Assembly: GCA_964644845.1 (NCBI GenBank)
Contig: CAZXXS010000065.1
Span: 1 to 23,315, forward strand
Source of the DNA: Geothermovivens sp964644845
Lineage (GTDB): Bacteria; Zhuqueibacterota; Zhuqueibacteria; Oleimicrobiales; Geothermoviventaceae
Length of the DNA stretch: 23,315 nt
Direction: 5' to 3'
This document shows, one piece after another, positions 7,946 to 16,313 of this stretch. Within the stretch, counting starts at the first letter, position 1; each line of letters begins with the position of its first letter. A program made the position numbers and the translations under genes. Below the pieces are notes generated by a model. The model searched no databases. It had not been told where the DNA came from and saw nothing but the letters and a program-made list of their open reading frames with translations.

Positions 7946-8232
7946 CAGGAGAGGGGAGGCGCAATCCAACGGTCACTTTCCCCCATTTGTTCTCGCCGAA
8001 GCGGGTGAAACACGTGTGCCCGGCGGGACCAGCCCAGCCCAACGGGGGAGCGTGTACGCAATGAACCGATCGTAAACCGACCGGCGTCCGGAGCGCGGGT
8101 GGAACAAATCCCCCCTGTACGAGCCGCGCCCGCTCGAAACCGGGCCTGTAGCTCAACCCCCTGCTTTGACGCGCTGAATGGTGTAGACCGCTCCCAGCGA
8201 GGTCACTCTTGCCGCGCCCGCTGCACCGTTGT

Positions 8233-10695
8233 TCACCGCACCAGAACCACTTTTTGCGTGGCTACCTGGCCGCTTGCCTCGAGTCGAACGATGTAGAGGC
8301 CGCTTGGCAGAGGCTGGCCGTTGTCGTCGGTGCCGTCCCAGCGGAGACGTGGACTGCGCAGGGCTCGCCAGCGTTTCACGGCGCGGCCGCGGACGTCGAA
8401 AATGACGAGCTGCCGCCGTACCCCGCTTACGGCCGTGGCGCACAGAAGGACGCTTCCGCGAGAAGGATTTGGGTACACGTGCAGCCGGAACGCCTCCGGA
8501 CCGTGTCCCCGTGGCGCTGCCCGCACAGCAGTGGGCTGCCTGAGCAGTGTGAGGGTGCCTTCGAGTACCCGGCGGCGTTTCTGCAGCTGAGCCACCGGGT
8601 CGTGACTGCTGACTTGCTCAAGACCGAATGTAAGGTAGGCTACCTTGTGGTGAGCGCTGGTGTAGATCCCCGCTGGCCCGTAAGCGTAGCTTACCAGCAC
8701 ACGGGCATCCGGTCCCGGTTCGACGGCCCGAAAGACAACGCTGTCGCCCGCAGAAATCGTCAGGTAGGGCGAGGGGTAGAATGTCTGATCTCTTACGAAC
8801 AGGGTGAGAAACGGGAGGCTCCGGGCCTCGTCACTCGGCCGGGCGTGAAGAATGTCCCTGAAAAACGCGCTGTCTGGTGAGGCCCCGTCGAGCAGGGCAT
8901 CTTCCACCCGAGGACCAAACAAAACCAGCGTGCCTCCAGCATTCACGTAGCTGGCAAGCGCGCGCCGATCCTCCTGCATGAGCGGGGAAGGGTTTTGACC
9001 TGTGAGCCAGACCACCGTCCCGTATTTGCCGAGGTAAGAGTCCGGTGCACCGAACGTATCCCTGTGCCACACCTGGTAAGCTGCCAGCGTTTCCAGGACA
9101 CTGTCCTGATACGCCTGTTCCAGGTCTTGCCCGCCGTCGTCGTCAACCAGCAGTATTTCCGACGGATTAATGTGCAACCGTACACACTCGCGGCGAACGC
9201 GGTCGCCCTCCTGGAAGGTGACCTCACACTGAAGCGTTCCTCCAGTCTCCACATCCGGCTGCTCACGTAGCCGAATGGCCGGCTTGTGTGCTCCAGTCGT
9301 GTCGTGATTTGCCAGTAAAGCGAACACGGCCGTCGGGTTTTCAACCAGAACGCGCTTGTCCGGGCAGGCAAAGGTGACCCGGAGGGTGTCGATCATTGGT
9401 CCCCAGTTGGCAACCTTTACGTGAAGGTCAACAACTTCCCCTGGGTCGAGGAGGTTGTCGCCGTCGCCCTGCCGCTCGCGAAGTGTGATGCCCAGAACTT
9501 TCACGAGAGGGGGAGCCGCGTTCGCCACGTAGGCGAGGTTGGCCAGTGCTGCCGCGGTCGAGGGAGAAGGGAGATTCTGTGGCTCCGCAGCGTTTTTCCG
9601 AAGTACACCTGCTTCCACAGCGTAGGCGAGGGGGTCGAAAAAGCCGAGCAGTGGCCAGTTGCGTGTGTAGATCTCGTAGCGGGTGTCGCCTTCACCACTG
9701 AAGTGACTGAACAGGTGCGCATTCCAAATGTCCGGCGGATTGGCCCACAGGCGCCGCGTCAGGGTGTGCGCAAATCGCTGCATGTCGCGTTCGTCGAAAT
9801 GAATGCCGGCCCAGTAGCAGTCGTAGGCGAAACGCAGCTCGATGGCCGCGTGCGAGATGTCGTTACCGCCAGTGTGTCCGGCGTAACTCCAGATGTAGGC
9901 GTCCAGAACAGGATCGTAGTGCAACACACTGCGAAAAGCGTCCGCCACGTCGTCCACCACTTGTCTGTACCAAGGTACAAGATCCGGGTCGGTCGGCTGG
10001 TAGAACCGCATTCCGGAGATTTGCCAGAGCTGCAGTAAGAAATCACCAAAAGCCGTGAAGTGATTCGTTGGGAAAGTCAGAAGATTCTGGCCCCCAATCC
10101 AGTGGCTGTAGGTGGCGTTCATGTCGATGTCTCCCGGTAACTCCGCGCGGGGAGTGTACCAGGTGGAATGCCACTTGGCCGCAACATTCCGTTCCAGAAA
10201 GTGCAGCACCGAATCCGCTCGTTCCCCGAACCAGGTGTAGAGCTGGTCGTCGTTGTAAACGGTTTTGACAAAACGTGCCAGCTCCGAGCAGACGTGCCCG
10301 TCGTGCACGAGCCACTCCTCGTAGTGTTCGCTGTAGTGGCTTGTTCCCCAACCGCGGTAACCATCCCGGTAGACGGGATCGGCTGTGGAGTCGCTGGGTA
10401 CGTCGCGCGCGTTGCGCATCAGGCTGTAGGCGTGCTCCACGATTCTGTGAAGCCAGATGGTGTCGGCGTCCACGTGGAACATCCAGAGGTAGGTTTGTAG
10501 CACGTAGGTCTCGCCCCAGGCCAGCTGTGCGCTGTCGTCGGAACGAAAGTAGGCTTCGTCGGCGGAGGTACTGCACCAGTCCACCACAGCCTGATGCCAG
10601 TCGGGGTACTCCCATTGGGCGCGTGCTGTGCCGGCCAACAGCAACACCCAGGTCAGCATTTGCAGTGTTTTCGAGATTCTTGCACTGAGGCTCAT
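8233..10695 (-). CDS. Toroid-like secreted protein with Ig-like, Rossmann-like and type IX sorting domains
   Basis: The 820-residue protein has a signal peptide (hydrophobic 11-24, cut near ARA-QW). Residues 27-390 are a helix-rich, Trp/His/Asp-rich region (WLVHDGHVCSELARF at 128-142, GGNDISHAAIELRFAYD at 276-292) that looks like an alpha/alpha toroid; its reaction is unknown. A DGDNLLDPGEVV segment (411-422) opens an Ig-like domain. Residues 513-620 resemble a glutamine-amidotransferase/ThuA-like fold (ILLVDDDGG, VVWLTGQNP, YVNAGGTLVLFGP) with no visible catalytic Cys. The C-terminus (737-820), with YPNPSRG, WDGTDDNGQPLPSGLY and a final KVVLVR, matches FlgD-like/Por secretion sorting tails. 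The ATG at 10695 is preceded by AAGGGG 5 nt away; thirty extra upstream codons are polar and unlikely. It was probably exported across the outer membrane and anchored or released. Confidence 0.85.
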   Translation of the reverse strand: MSLSARISKTLQMLTWVLLLAGTARAQWEYPDWHQAVVDWCSTSADEAYFRSDDSAQLAWGETYVLQTYLWMFHVDADTIWLHRIVEHAYSLMRNARDVPSDSTADPVYRDGYRGWGTSHYSEHYEEWLVHDGHVCSELARFVKTVYNDDQLYTWFGERADSVLHFLERNVAAKWHSTWYTPRAELPGDIDMNATYSHWIGGQNLLTFPTNHFTAFGDFLLQLWQISGMRFYQPTDPDLVPWYRQVVDDVADAFRSVLHYDPVLDAYIWSYAGHTGGNDISHAAIELRFAYDCYWAGIHFDERDMQRFAHTLTRRLWANPPDIWNAHLFSHFSGEGDTRYEIYTRNWPLLGFFDPLAYAVEAGVLRKNAAEPQNLPSPSTAAALANLAYVANAAPPLVKVLGITLRERQGDGDNLLDPGEVVDLHVKVANWGPMIDTLRVTFACPDKRVLVENPTAVFALLANHDTTGAHKPAIRLREQPDVETGGTLQCEVTFQEGDRVRRECVRLHINPSEILLVDDDGGQDLEQAYQDSVLETLAAYQVWHRDTFGAPDSYLGKYGTVVWLTGQNPSPLMQEDRRALASYVNAGGTLVLFGPRVEDALLDGASPDSAFFRDILHARPSDEARSLPFLTLFVRDQTFYPSPYLTISAGDSVVFRAVEPGPDARVLVSYAYGPAGIYTSAHHKVAYLTFGLEQVSSHDPVAQLQKRRRVLEGTLTLLRQPTAVRAAPRGHGPEAFRLHVYPNPSRGSVLLCATAVSGVRRQLVIFDVRGRAVKRWRALRSPRLRWDGTDDNGQPLPSGLYIVRLEASGQVATQKVVLVR

Positions 10696-11228
10696 GGTAT
10701 CCCCTTCGTTGGCTTGCTGATGGTTGCCTCCCGGAACTTGGGGCTCAATCCCTCGCGACGTCGAATGAACCCCTCGTCCGTGCAATCGGACCCTGTTGCA
10801 CTCGGGCCGGATTCAGGGCTCAAACGAGGCGGGAAAGTCGCCAACACGAGTAGCAGCAGCGTGCGTCAAGTTTCCTTTGGCCGCCCGCGAAAGCAGACGA
10901 CACGACGCAGCGGCGAAAAGCGATTCTGCCGGGATTGAACCACCTCCAAAGTCGAACCGATGTTAACTGACCTTCACCCGAATCGCCGGGGAAGTGCGTC
11001 GCCGCGTCGCGTCTACTGGGCGCCAGGTCCTAAGTCCATTGTGTGCCCTGCAAAAGCACGCCGTGCCCACGTGGCCTGCACCGGGTGCTGCCTCCAAGTG
11101 GCGAAGGCGAGTAATCCCTTGGTACCGAGGCCTTGTGCGCGAGCTGCGCTGTTGCTGGATTGGTTCAACCAATCTCCCGTCACGTAGCTGGGAGTTCGAA
11201 CCCGGGTGAGAACTGTGGTGCGAAACGC
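10696..11228. other. Intergenic region with hairpin cluster near its right end
   Basis: No gene is convincing in these 533 bp. The right end, just downstream of the sialidase-like gene on the minus strand, has GATTGGTT-C-AACCAATC (11158-11174), CTCCC...GGGAG (11174-11194) and AGTTC...GAACT (11193-11215) in succession. They may help end the minus-strand transcript but lack a T tract. The region must also hold the promoter of the type IX-sorted gene; only a poor match was seen. Confidence 0.5.
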
Positions 11229-12404
11229 TCACCGTGCTTCCCCGGACAGGACCAGACGCCAGTGTGTTCCCATCAACGACGGCTTCTCGCCAGGTTTGTG
11301 TACCTCGTAGTACACCGTCCAGATCGTGCCGTCTGGCAGCTGAACGGAGCTTGGGTAGCCCATGTCGCCACCGCCTTTCTCCAGGATAGCTTCAGACAGC
11401 GGCATTTCCCCGTCCACATCCCAGGTGACGCCGCCGTTCCGACTGACGCAAGCGCGTTCTCCGTACGGTTCTTTGCGGCGTCCGTAGCTAACCAGCAACC
11501 ACCCATTCTGCAGGTTGAGCAGATGTGGGGGGTAGCCCCAGATCGGCGTGGCGTGGGCGACGGTCCAGGTTTTCCCGCCGTCGGTGCTTTCGGCTTGGCG
11601 CAGGTGGCAGTCCTCACGGCGCTTGGGCTGGTAGCGGAACATGGCCACAAGCTTTCCGGAGGGGAGCTCAGCCACGTGAGGCTCCCAGTAGTAGTCGATC
11701 GTGTCTTCCGGTGCGGGCTTGATGGTGGCGAGCAGGCGCCAGGTACGGCCATCGTCCTGAGACACGTCGACACCGATGACTTTTTGTGAATCGGCTTCGC
11801 CGATGCCGACGTAAAGCAGACGACCGTCGCGAAGTTGGATCGGTCCGTGTGGCGCCGAGACGTGCACCCGGATCGGCGGTCCCCAGGTCGCCCCGCCGTC
11901 TTCGGAACGGCGAATCCAGCTGCCTAACCAAGTGCGTTGTGTCTCCGGGCCGATCTTGGAAAAATGCCGTCTCCAGGACGGATGGTTGGCAAGGCCGGCC
12001 GAATCAGCAAAAGCCAGGGATGTGAACCAGCTGAGAATCAGTGTGCCGCGCTGCGTCTCGATGATCCCCGCATCTCGATCGTCGAGCGGAGTGTTGTTTA
12101 CCGTGATAGGTTGCGACCAGGTGAGTCCATCGTCGTCGCTCCAGACCAGCTGGGTGACTCCCCAGGGGCAAACGTGTTCGTCCCGTTCACCCGAAAAGGC
12201 GATCACCAATCGACCCGAGCGGAGTCGAGCAATTGTGGGCCAACCGATGTACCGACCGGGTTCCTTGCAAATGAGCTTGCGCTCAAGAATTTCCGCCCGG
12301 TAGGGCGGATCCTGGGCGACCGTGTGCAACGGAAACGCAACCGAGAGGAGCCCCGCCACCAGGACGGACGCTGCGAGTGGGGGGTAATTCTTCAAGACCG
12401 TCAT
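11229..12404 (-). CDS. Secreted BNR/Asp-box six-bladed propeller, sialidase-like
   Basis: The 391-residue protein has a signal peptide (hydrophobic 9-27, cut near TVA-QD). Five Asp boxes of the S-x-D-x-G-x-T-W type are clear: SDDDGLTW (89), SEDGGATW (167), SQDDGRTW (215), STDGGKTW (273) and SRNGGVTW (321). They imply a six-bladed beta-propeller of the sialidase/neuraminidase superfamily. EPHVAELPSGKLVAMFR (241-257) and GDMGYPSSVQLPDGTI (346-361) are typical of this subfamily. The N-terminal FRIP motif that supplies the first catalytic arginine of true GH33 sialidases is absent; GWPT (54-57) stands there. Exo-glycosidase activity is therefore likely but sialic acid specificity is not assured. 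GGAG 6 nt before the ATG at 12404 sets the start; the 26 codons upstream are polar and were rejected. Confidence 0.88.
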   Translation of the reverse strand: MTVLKNYPPLAASVLVAGLLSVAFPLHTVAQDPPYRAEILERKLICKEPGRYIGWPTIARLRSGRLVIAFSGERDEHVCPWGVTQLVWSDDDGLTWSQPITVNNTPLDDRDAGIIETQRGTLILSWFTSLAFADSAGLANHPSWRRHFSKIGPETQRTWLGSWIRRSEDGGATWGPPIRVHVSAPHGPIQLRDGRLLYVGIGEADSQKVIGVDVSQDDGRTWRLLATIKPAPEDTIDYYWEPHVAELPSGKLVAMFRYQPKRREDCHLRQAESTDGGKTWTVAHATPIWGYPPHLLNLQNGWLLVSYGRRKEPYGERACVSRNGGVTWDVDGEMPLSEAILEKGGGDMGYPSSVQLPDGTIWTVYYEVHKPGEKPSLMGTHWRLVLSGEAR

Positions 12405-12460
12405 GCGGTTCTCCGTTGACTTCTGTGATTTTCGACGATCCGTTGTCGCAAGAACCAAAT

Positions 12461-12476
12461 GAGGCCGAACGGCCCC
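12461..12476 (-). terminator. Putative terminator after the propeller-GH123-like gene
   Basis: Read on the minus strand, GGGGCC-GTTC-GGCCTC forms a six-pair GC-rich hairpin (one G-T pair) followed by the T-rich ATTTGGTTCTT. It lies 40 bp past the stop of the upstream gene and ahead of the sialidase-like start, which suggests the two are separate transcripts. The T tract is interrupted, so the call is moderate. Confidence 0.4.
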
Positions 12477-12516
12477 GTTCACGCTGGCATTCTGGGAGCC
12501 GCCCGTTCTTCCACCG

Positions 12517-15500
12517 CTACCGCGTCAGTGCGTCCAGGAGCTCCGCCAGCCGTCGGCGCGTGTTCCGTACCGTGTGCCAGCGCTGGTCTTCGATCTGGCG
12601 TTGAAACGCCATCCCTTTGGCCGTGGGCTGAGTGCCGTAGGCGTCCAGTCCACAGAACTGGGCCACATCGAAAACGTTGGCGGTCAGGAAGCGTTCTGCC
12701 GCTTGTACAAATCTGGCCTTTTCGGGCGCATTCTTAGCTTGTTGCACGGCCTGGCGTAAACGCCAAAGCATGCTGTAGTCCTCGACCCCGTCACGTACGG
12801 CTTCCCAGCGCTTGCTGGTGACCACGCCGTCCCCTTGGTAGATCAGGAGGTAATCCGACCCGCCTTCGGGAACGAACCAGGGATCAAAGCGCGACGTGCA
12901 GTACGACCAGAAACCGATGCCGGTTAACCCGCGGTACCACACGAGCCACGCTTGCCCGCGGTAGTAGCCAAGCGGAGACTGATGTTTGGCGTTGCCGTCG
13001 CATTCGTACGTCCAAACGGCCTTGCCCGTGGACTTGATGAAATGGAGCTTGTCCAGGCCATCCTTGAGCAGGTAGGCGCTCCGGTTGGGGCACCAGATGT
13101 CCACGTTGGGAGCCATGCGTTGCAGATCCGCCAGCGTGGCACCGCGCACCGGATCCACGTAGATTTGGATCTTTGGGTCCACCTCTCGAATGGGTCTCGC
13201 GTAGTTGAGAAACGCGTCCACCGAACCCTCTCGCAGCCCGGGCTCGTCGATGGGGTAAAATGCGAAATCGGCGTAATTCAAGCCCATCTCTTTCAGATGC
13301 TGTACCCAGCGCCTGATCCAGGCTTTGTAGGCCTTGCGCCAGGTTGGTGTAAAGTGTTCAGCCGGGCCTTTCAACTTGTGCTGGTAGTTGAAGAACAAAA
13401 TGATACCGTGAGGGGCGTGTTTGCGAACGTAGCCGTCGTGCTCTGTGAAATTCAGATGCCCGACCAGGTCTCCGTTTGCATCAAATTGCGCGTCAGGGGC
13501 GAAGTCCGCCGTAGCTACAAACACGTTTGTTCCGTGTTCAATTTGGTCCTGCAGAGCCGCCTCCGGGAAGTCCTTCAGGACCGAGGTGTGCACGTAGCCC
13601 CACTGACACAGGCGCAGTGGCTGTTGTCGAGGCAGACTGTGCGGCCACACCCGAACGGTCAGTGTGGCCCAGGCTTCGGCGGGTTTCACTGCGACGCTGC
13701 GGAGTCGGATGCGCGTGCGCCACAAACCCGGTTTCAGCGCTGCCGTACTTACGTTCAGCCAGAGCTGGCGCACATTCCAGGCCGGGATGAAGATGGCGTT
13801 GGCCTGGTTGACCCGTGGTAGGGCGTCGGTGGACATGTCGAGCGATTGGGTGGGTACGTCCACGGCTTCGAGAAGGGTGAGGACCTCGCGCCAAGAAACC
13901 CGAGCGGAGTCCGCTTCGCGCAGCAGGTCCTGCGGTTCAATTCGTACCCAGGCGGCGGTGCTGGCGTAGTTGGCGAGGTTCAGGGCCGCCGATTCGACTT
14001 CGCCGAAAAAGGCTTCCACCTGGACTTCTGGGGGCGCTGTGCGACCTTCTGCGATTTCCTCTGCTCCGCCGAAAGGAGCCCACGGGTTAGCACGGTAAGC
14101 AACCAGAGCGCTCCTGTGCTTTGCAGCCTCTGAGGCAAGGGCCTCGAGCCGCCGCGCCTGGGCGAAGAGAGCTGAAAGCGCTTCGCGGAGTGCGCCGCGG
14201 TCCAAAGGAGACATGGTGCTGGCGGTTTGGGCCTTTTCGCGAAGCTCGGCAAGCTTGGCTTCCAGAAGGGCGAGTTCCTGACGGGGCAAGGTGGCATCCG
14301 GGATCTGCTCCAACCAGGTTTGTGTTTGTGCCAAAAGGCTGGCCACGTCCGTCACGTCTTTGGCGAAGGGCACCAGATGGAACCGGCGTTCACGCCGGGC
14401 CAGGAGACGTTTCCCGCGCCGCAGGGAAGCCCGAAAACTCAGGTCCTCCGCTGCGTCGCCCACAATCGTGTAACCAAGCTCACCGGCAAATGTCGAATCA
14501 GAAGAAGTGACCCGACGGACGAGGGGAGATTGTCCTTCGCGTTGGATTTCCAGTTCCAACGTCAGGTTCGCGCGCTCCGGATTCTGGACGGTGACGGCAA
14601 ACGTGTTGGATCCCGCGTGCAGCAGACCGTAGTCAACCTGCGCAATGCGCGGGCGACGTGAGGCTTTTTGACCGAGCAAGGATCCTGTGCGCGCCGAGTT
14701 AACGCGGTACTCAGACCACAAAACCAGGGGACGGGCCAGATTCGTTCGAGGTCGCCACTTGAGCGCGACCACACCGGCCATGTTGGGTACGACAACGGTC
14801 AGATTTCCGTCCGCGCGAAAGTCCACCACAGTCGGGGTAGCGTTACTCGAGCCCTTCAGGGCAAAGCGCTCTTTCAAATTTCCGTCCGCATCGAAAACGT
14901 GCAGTGCCGAGCTGTACCCGGCCACCAGCACCTCCAGTTGACCGTCCCGGTCTACGTCCGCAACCGAAGGGGACCGGCGTACCCGCTGCTCCACGCTGGC
15001 TGTCCACTTTGGCTTGCCAGCTTCGTCGAGACAGGACAGCTGGCCCTGTAAATCGACGACCAGAATTTCCGGCTTCCCATCCTGATCCAGGTCGGCTACC
15101 GTGACGGCGTCGTGTACGGTCTTCGGCGTGGAGTAGTGCCACAGCTGTCGGCCTTTGCTGTTGTAGCAGGACAGGCCTTTCGCTTCGCCGACCAGAATCT
15201 CGGCCCTGTGGTCGCCGTTCAAATCGCAGAGCAAGGGACTTGAGCCGACCGGGGTGCCCTCCGCCAGCGAGCGCACGGTCTTTCCGTCGCTCGAAATCCG
15301 GACCAACGTTGAGTGGGCCGTGCCGACGAGAATCTCTGGCTGGCCGTCGCCATCCAGATCCCCGACGGCCGGAGCGGTGCTGAGCCCGCTTTCAAGTTGA
15401 ACCGCCCAAACTGCGCGGCCGCGCTCGTCTAAGCACACCAATCGCCCAGATTTGTCACCGGCGATGAGCTCCTGTTTGCCGTCGTCGTCCAGATCCGCAG

Positions 15501-15948
15501 CGGCCACAGCCGTGGTACCCCACACGATTCCTCGTGGCAACGCGTAGGTCCACAGTAGTCGCCCTGTTTTGCCGTCCAGGCACTGCACAGAGCCTGTGTT
15601 CGTGAGCACGACCACGTGGTTGCGGTCGTCCGAGAAACGCACAACGGTGGCAGGAGTACTGATGGCCTGACCCAGTTTTGCCGTCCATTTTTCGCGACCA
15701 TTGGCGTCCAGCGCAACAACCTCGCCGGCGGTGGTGCAAAGCACCAGATCCAGCACACCGTCTCCGTCCAGGTCTGCCACCCCCGGGGATGCGTCGACGT
15801 ACCCTGCCGTGGGATGGTACTCCCAGAGCAACTCAGCAGCGTGCGCAGGCAGGCTGAGCAGAAGGAGACTTACCCCGACAACGAGCGGGTGAAGCAACCG
15901 TTGCAGTGCTTCTTGCATTCCCTTTGTAACGTCAAGACCACAGCGCAT
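12517..15948 (-). CDS. FG-GAP/PQQ-like beta-propeller fused to DUF4091/GH123-like hydrolase
   Basis: The 1143-residue secreted protein has a signal peptide ending near PAHA-AEL (34-39). Residues 45-400 hold eight regularly spaced repeats, seven with a D-x-D-x-D-G-x-x-E/L calcium loop: 59, 152, 197, 242, 286, 331, 376, plus a degenerate one at 105, with a spacing of 44-47. This suggests an eight-bladed propeller. An Ig-like strand-rich region (430-525) and a helical, coiled-coil-like stretch (535-615) lead to a catalytic part (about 700-1143). FYPIDEPG (897-904) contains the Asp-Glu pair used for substrate-assisted catalysis in GH123, and the WTYECDG...GLTGIGFWSY...EAVRDGVEDYSMLWRL segment is the DUF4091 signature. 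A GalNAc- or hexosamine-releasing role is plausible but not proven. GGGAGGG 5 nt before the ATG at 15948 fixes the start over Met at 16014 or 15918. Confidence 0.9.
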   Translation of the reverse strand: MRCGLDVTKGMQEALQRLLHPLVVGVSLLLLSLPAHAAELLWEYHPTAGYVDASPGVADLDGDGVLDLVLCTTAGEVVALDANGREKWTAKLGQAISTPATVVRFSDDRNHVVVLTNTGSVQCLDGKTGRLLWTYALPRGIVWGTTAVAAADLDDDGKQELIAGDKSGRLVCLDERGRAVWAVQLESGLSTAPAVGDLDGDGQPEILVGTAHSTLVRISSDGKTVRSLAEGTPVGSSPLLCDLNGDHRAEILVGEAKGLSCYNSKGRQLWHYSTPKTVHDAVTVADLDQDGKPEILVVDLQGQLSCLDEAGKPKWTASVEQRVRRSPSVADVDRDGQLEVLVAGYSSALHVFDADGNLKERFALKGSSNATPTVVDFRADGNLTVVVPNMAGVVALKWRPRTNLARPLVLWSEYRVNSARTGSLLGQKASRRPRIAQVDYGLLHAGSNTFAVTVQNPERANLTLELEIQREGQSPLVRRVTSSDSTFAGELGYTIVGDAAEDLSFRASLRRGKRLLARRERRFHLVPFAKDVTDVASLLAQTQTWLEQIPDATLPRQELALLEAKLAELREKAQTASTMSPLDRGALREALSALFAQARRLEALASEAAKHRSALVAYRANPWAPFGGAEEIAEGRTAPPEVQVEAFFGEVESAALNLANYASTAAWVRIEPQDLLREADSARVSWREVLTLLEAVDVPTQSLDMSTDALPRVNQANAIFIPAWNVRQLWLNVSTAALKPGLWRTRIRLRSVAVKPAEAWATLTVRVWPHSLPRQQPLRLCQWGYVHTSVLKDFPEAALQDQIEHGTNVFVATADFAPDAQFDANGDLVGHLNFTEHDGYVRKHAPHGIILFFNYQHKLKGPAEHFTPTWRKAYKAWIRRWVQHLKEMGLNYADFAFYPIDEPGLREGSVDAFLNYARPIREVDPKIQIYVDPVRGATLADLQRMAPNVDIWCPNRSAYLLKDGLDKLHFIKSTGKAVWTYECDGNAKHQSPLGYYRGQAWLVWYRGLTGIGFWSYCTSRFDPWFVPEGGSDYLLIYQGDGVVTSKRWEAVRDGVEDYSMLWRLRQAVQQAKNAPEKARFVQAAERFLTANVFDVAQFCGLDAYGTQPTAKGMAFQRQIEDQRWHTVRNTRRRLAELLDALTR

Positions 15949-16313
15949 TGGAACCCTCCCTGCCGTTTCTTCCAGAAAGTCACTGCTCCGAAACGCTCCC
16001 GTGCCTGTGGACACGGACGTGCTTGGGATACTTTAGCCCGGGCACGGGGTTCGAAAGCTCAAGGGATGTCGAACGATTTTCCCCTACAGGGCCTACAGGC
16101 TGTGCATGCGCTGGCCCCGTTGAGGCTCCGTCGGTTCCCCGCGACATCCGCTCTTCCTCAGCAAGCTTCCGGTCATTTAGCCCGTTTTCAGCCCGCCTGG
16201 AGTTTCGCCCGACCCCGCCGCGTCTTGCGGTTTCGCTGTTTCACTCCGATCGCCCCAAAGGTTTGTTCTGGGCGCGTGCAAAGCGTCTGCAGCGACGACC
16301 ACGTGTCGGAGGG
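15949..16313. other. Intergenic region, no gene seen
   Basis: The 365 bp ahead of the propeller-hydrolase gene contain no convincing frame. The minus strand has a TAAAGT hexamer but no -35 at usable spacing (TTGAGC is 21 bp away), so no promoter is called. Confidence 0.5.

Noticed and set aside
8152..8215. GGGCCTGTAGCTCAA resembles the 5' end of a tRNA-Ile
   Set aside because: No anticodon stem, T-arm or matching acceptor 3' strand follows within tRNA length.
10841..10869. Minus-strand TTGACG as a -35 for the type IX-sorted gene
   Set aside because: The hexamer 17 bp downstream is TGTTGG, which is not an acceptable -10.
11180..11212. GTTCGAACCC looks like a tRNA T-loop
   Set aside because: The flanking bases do not form a T stem and there is no D-arm or acceptor stem on either strand.
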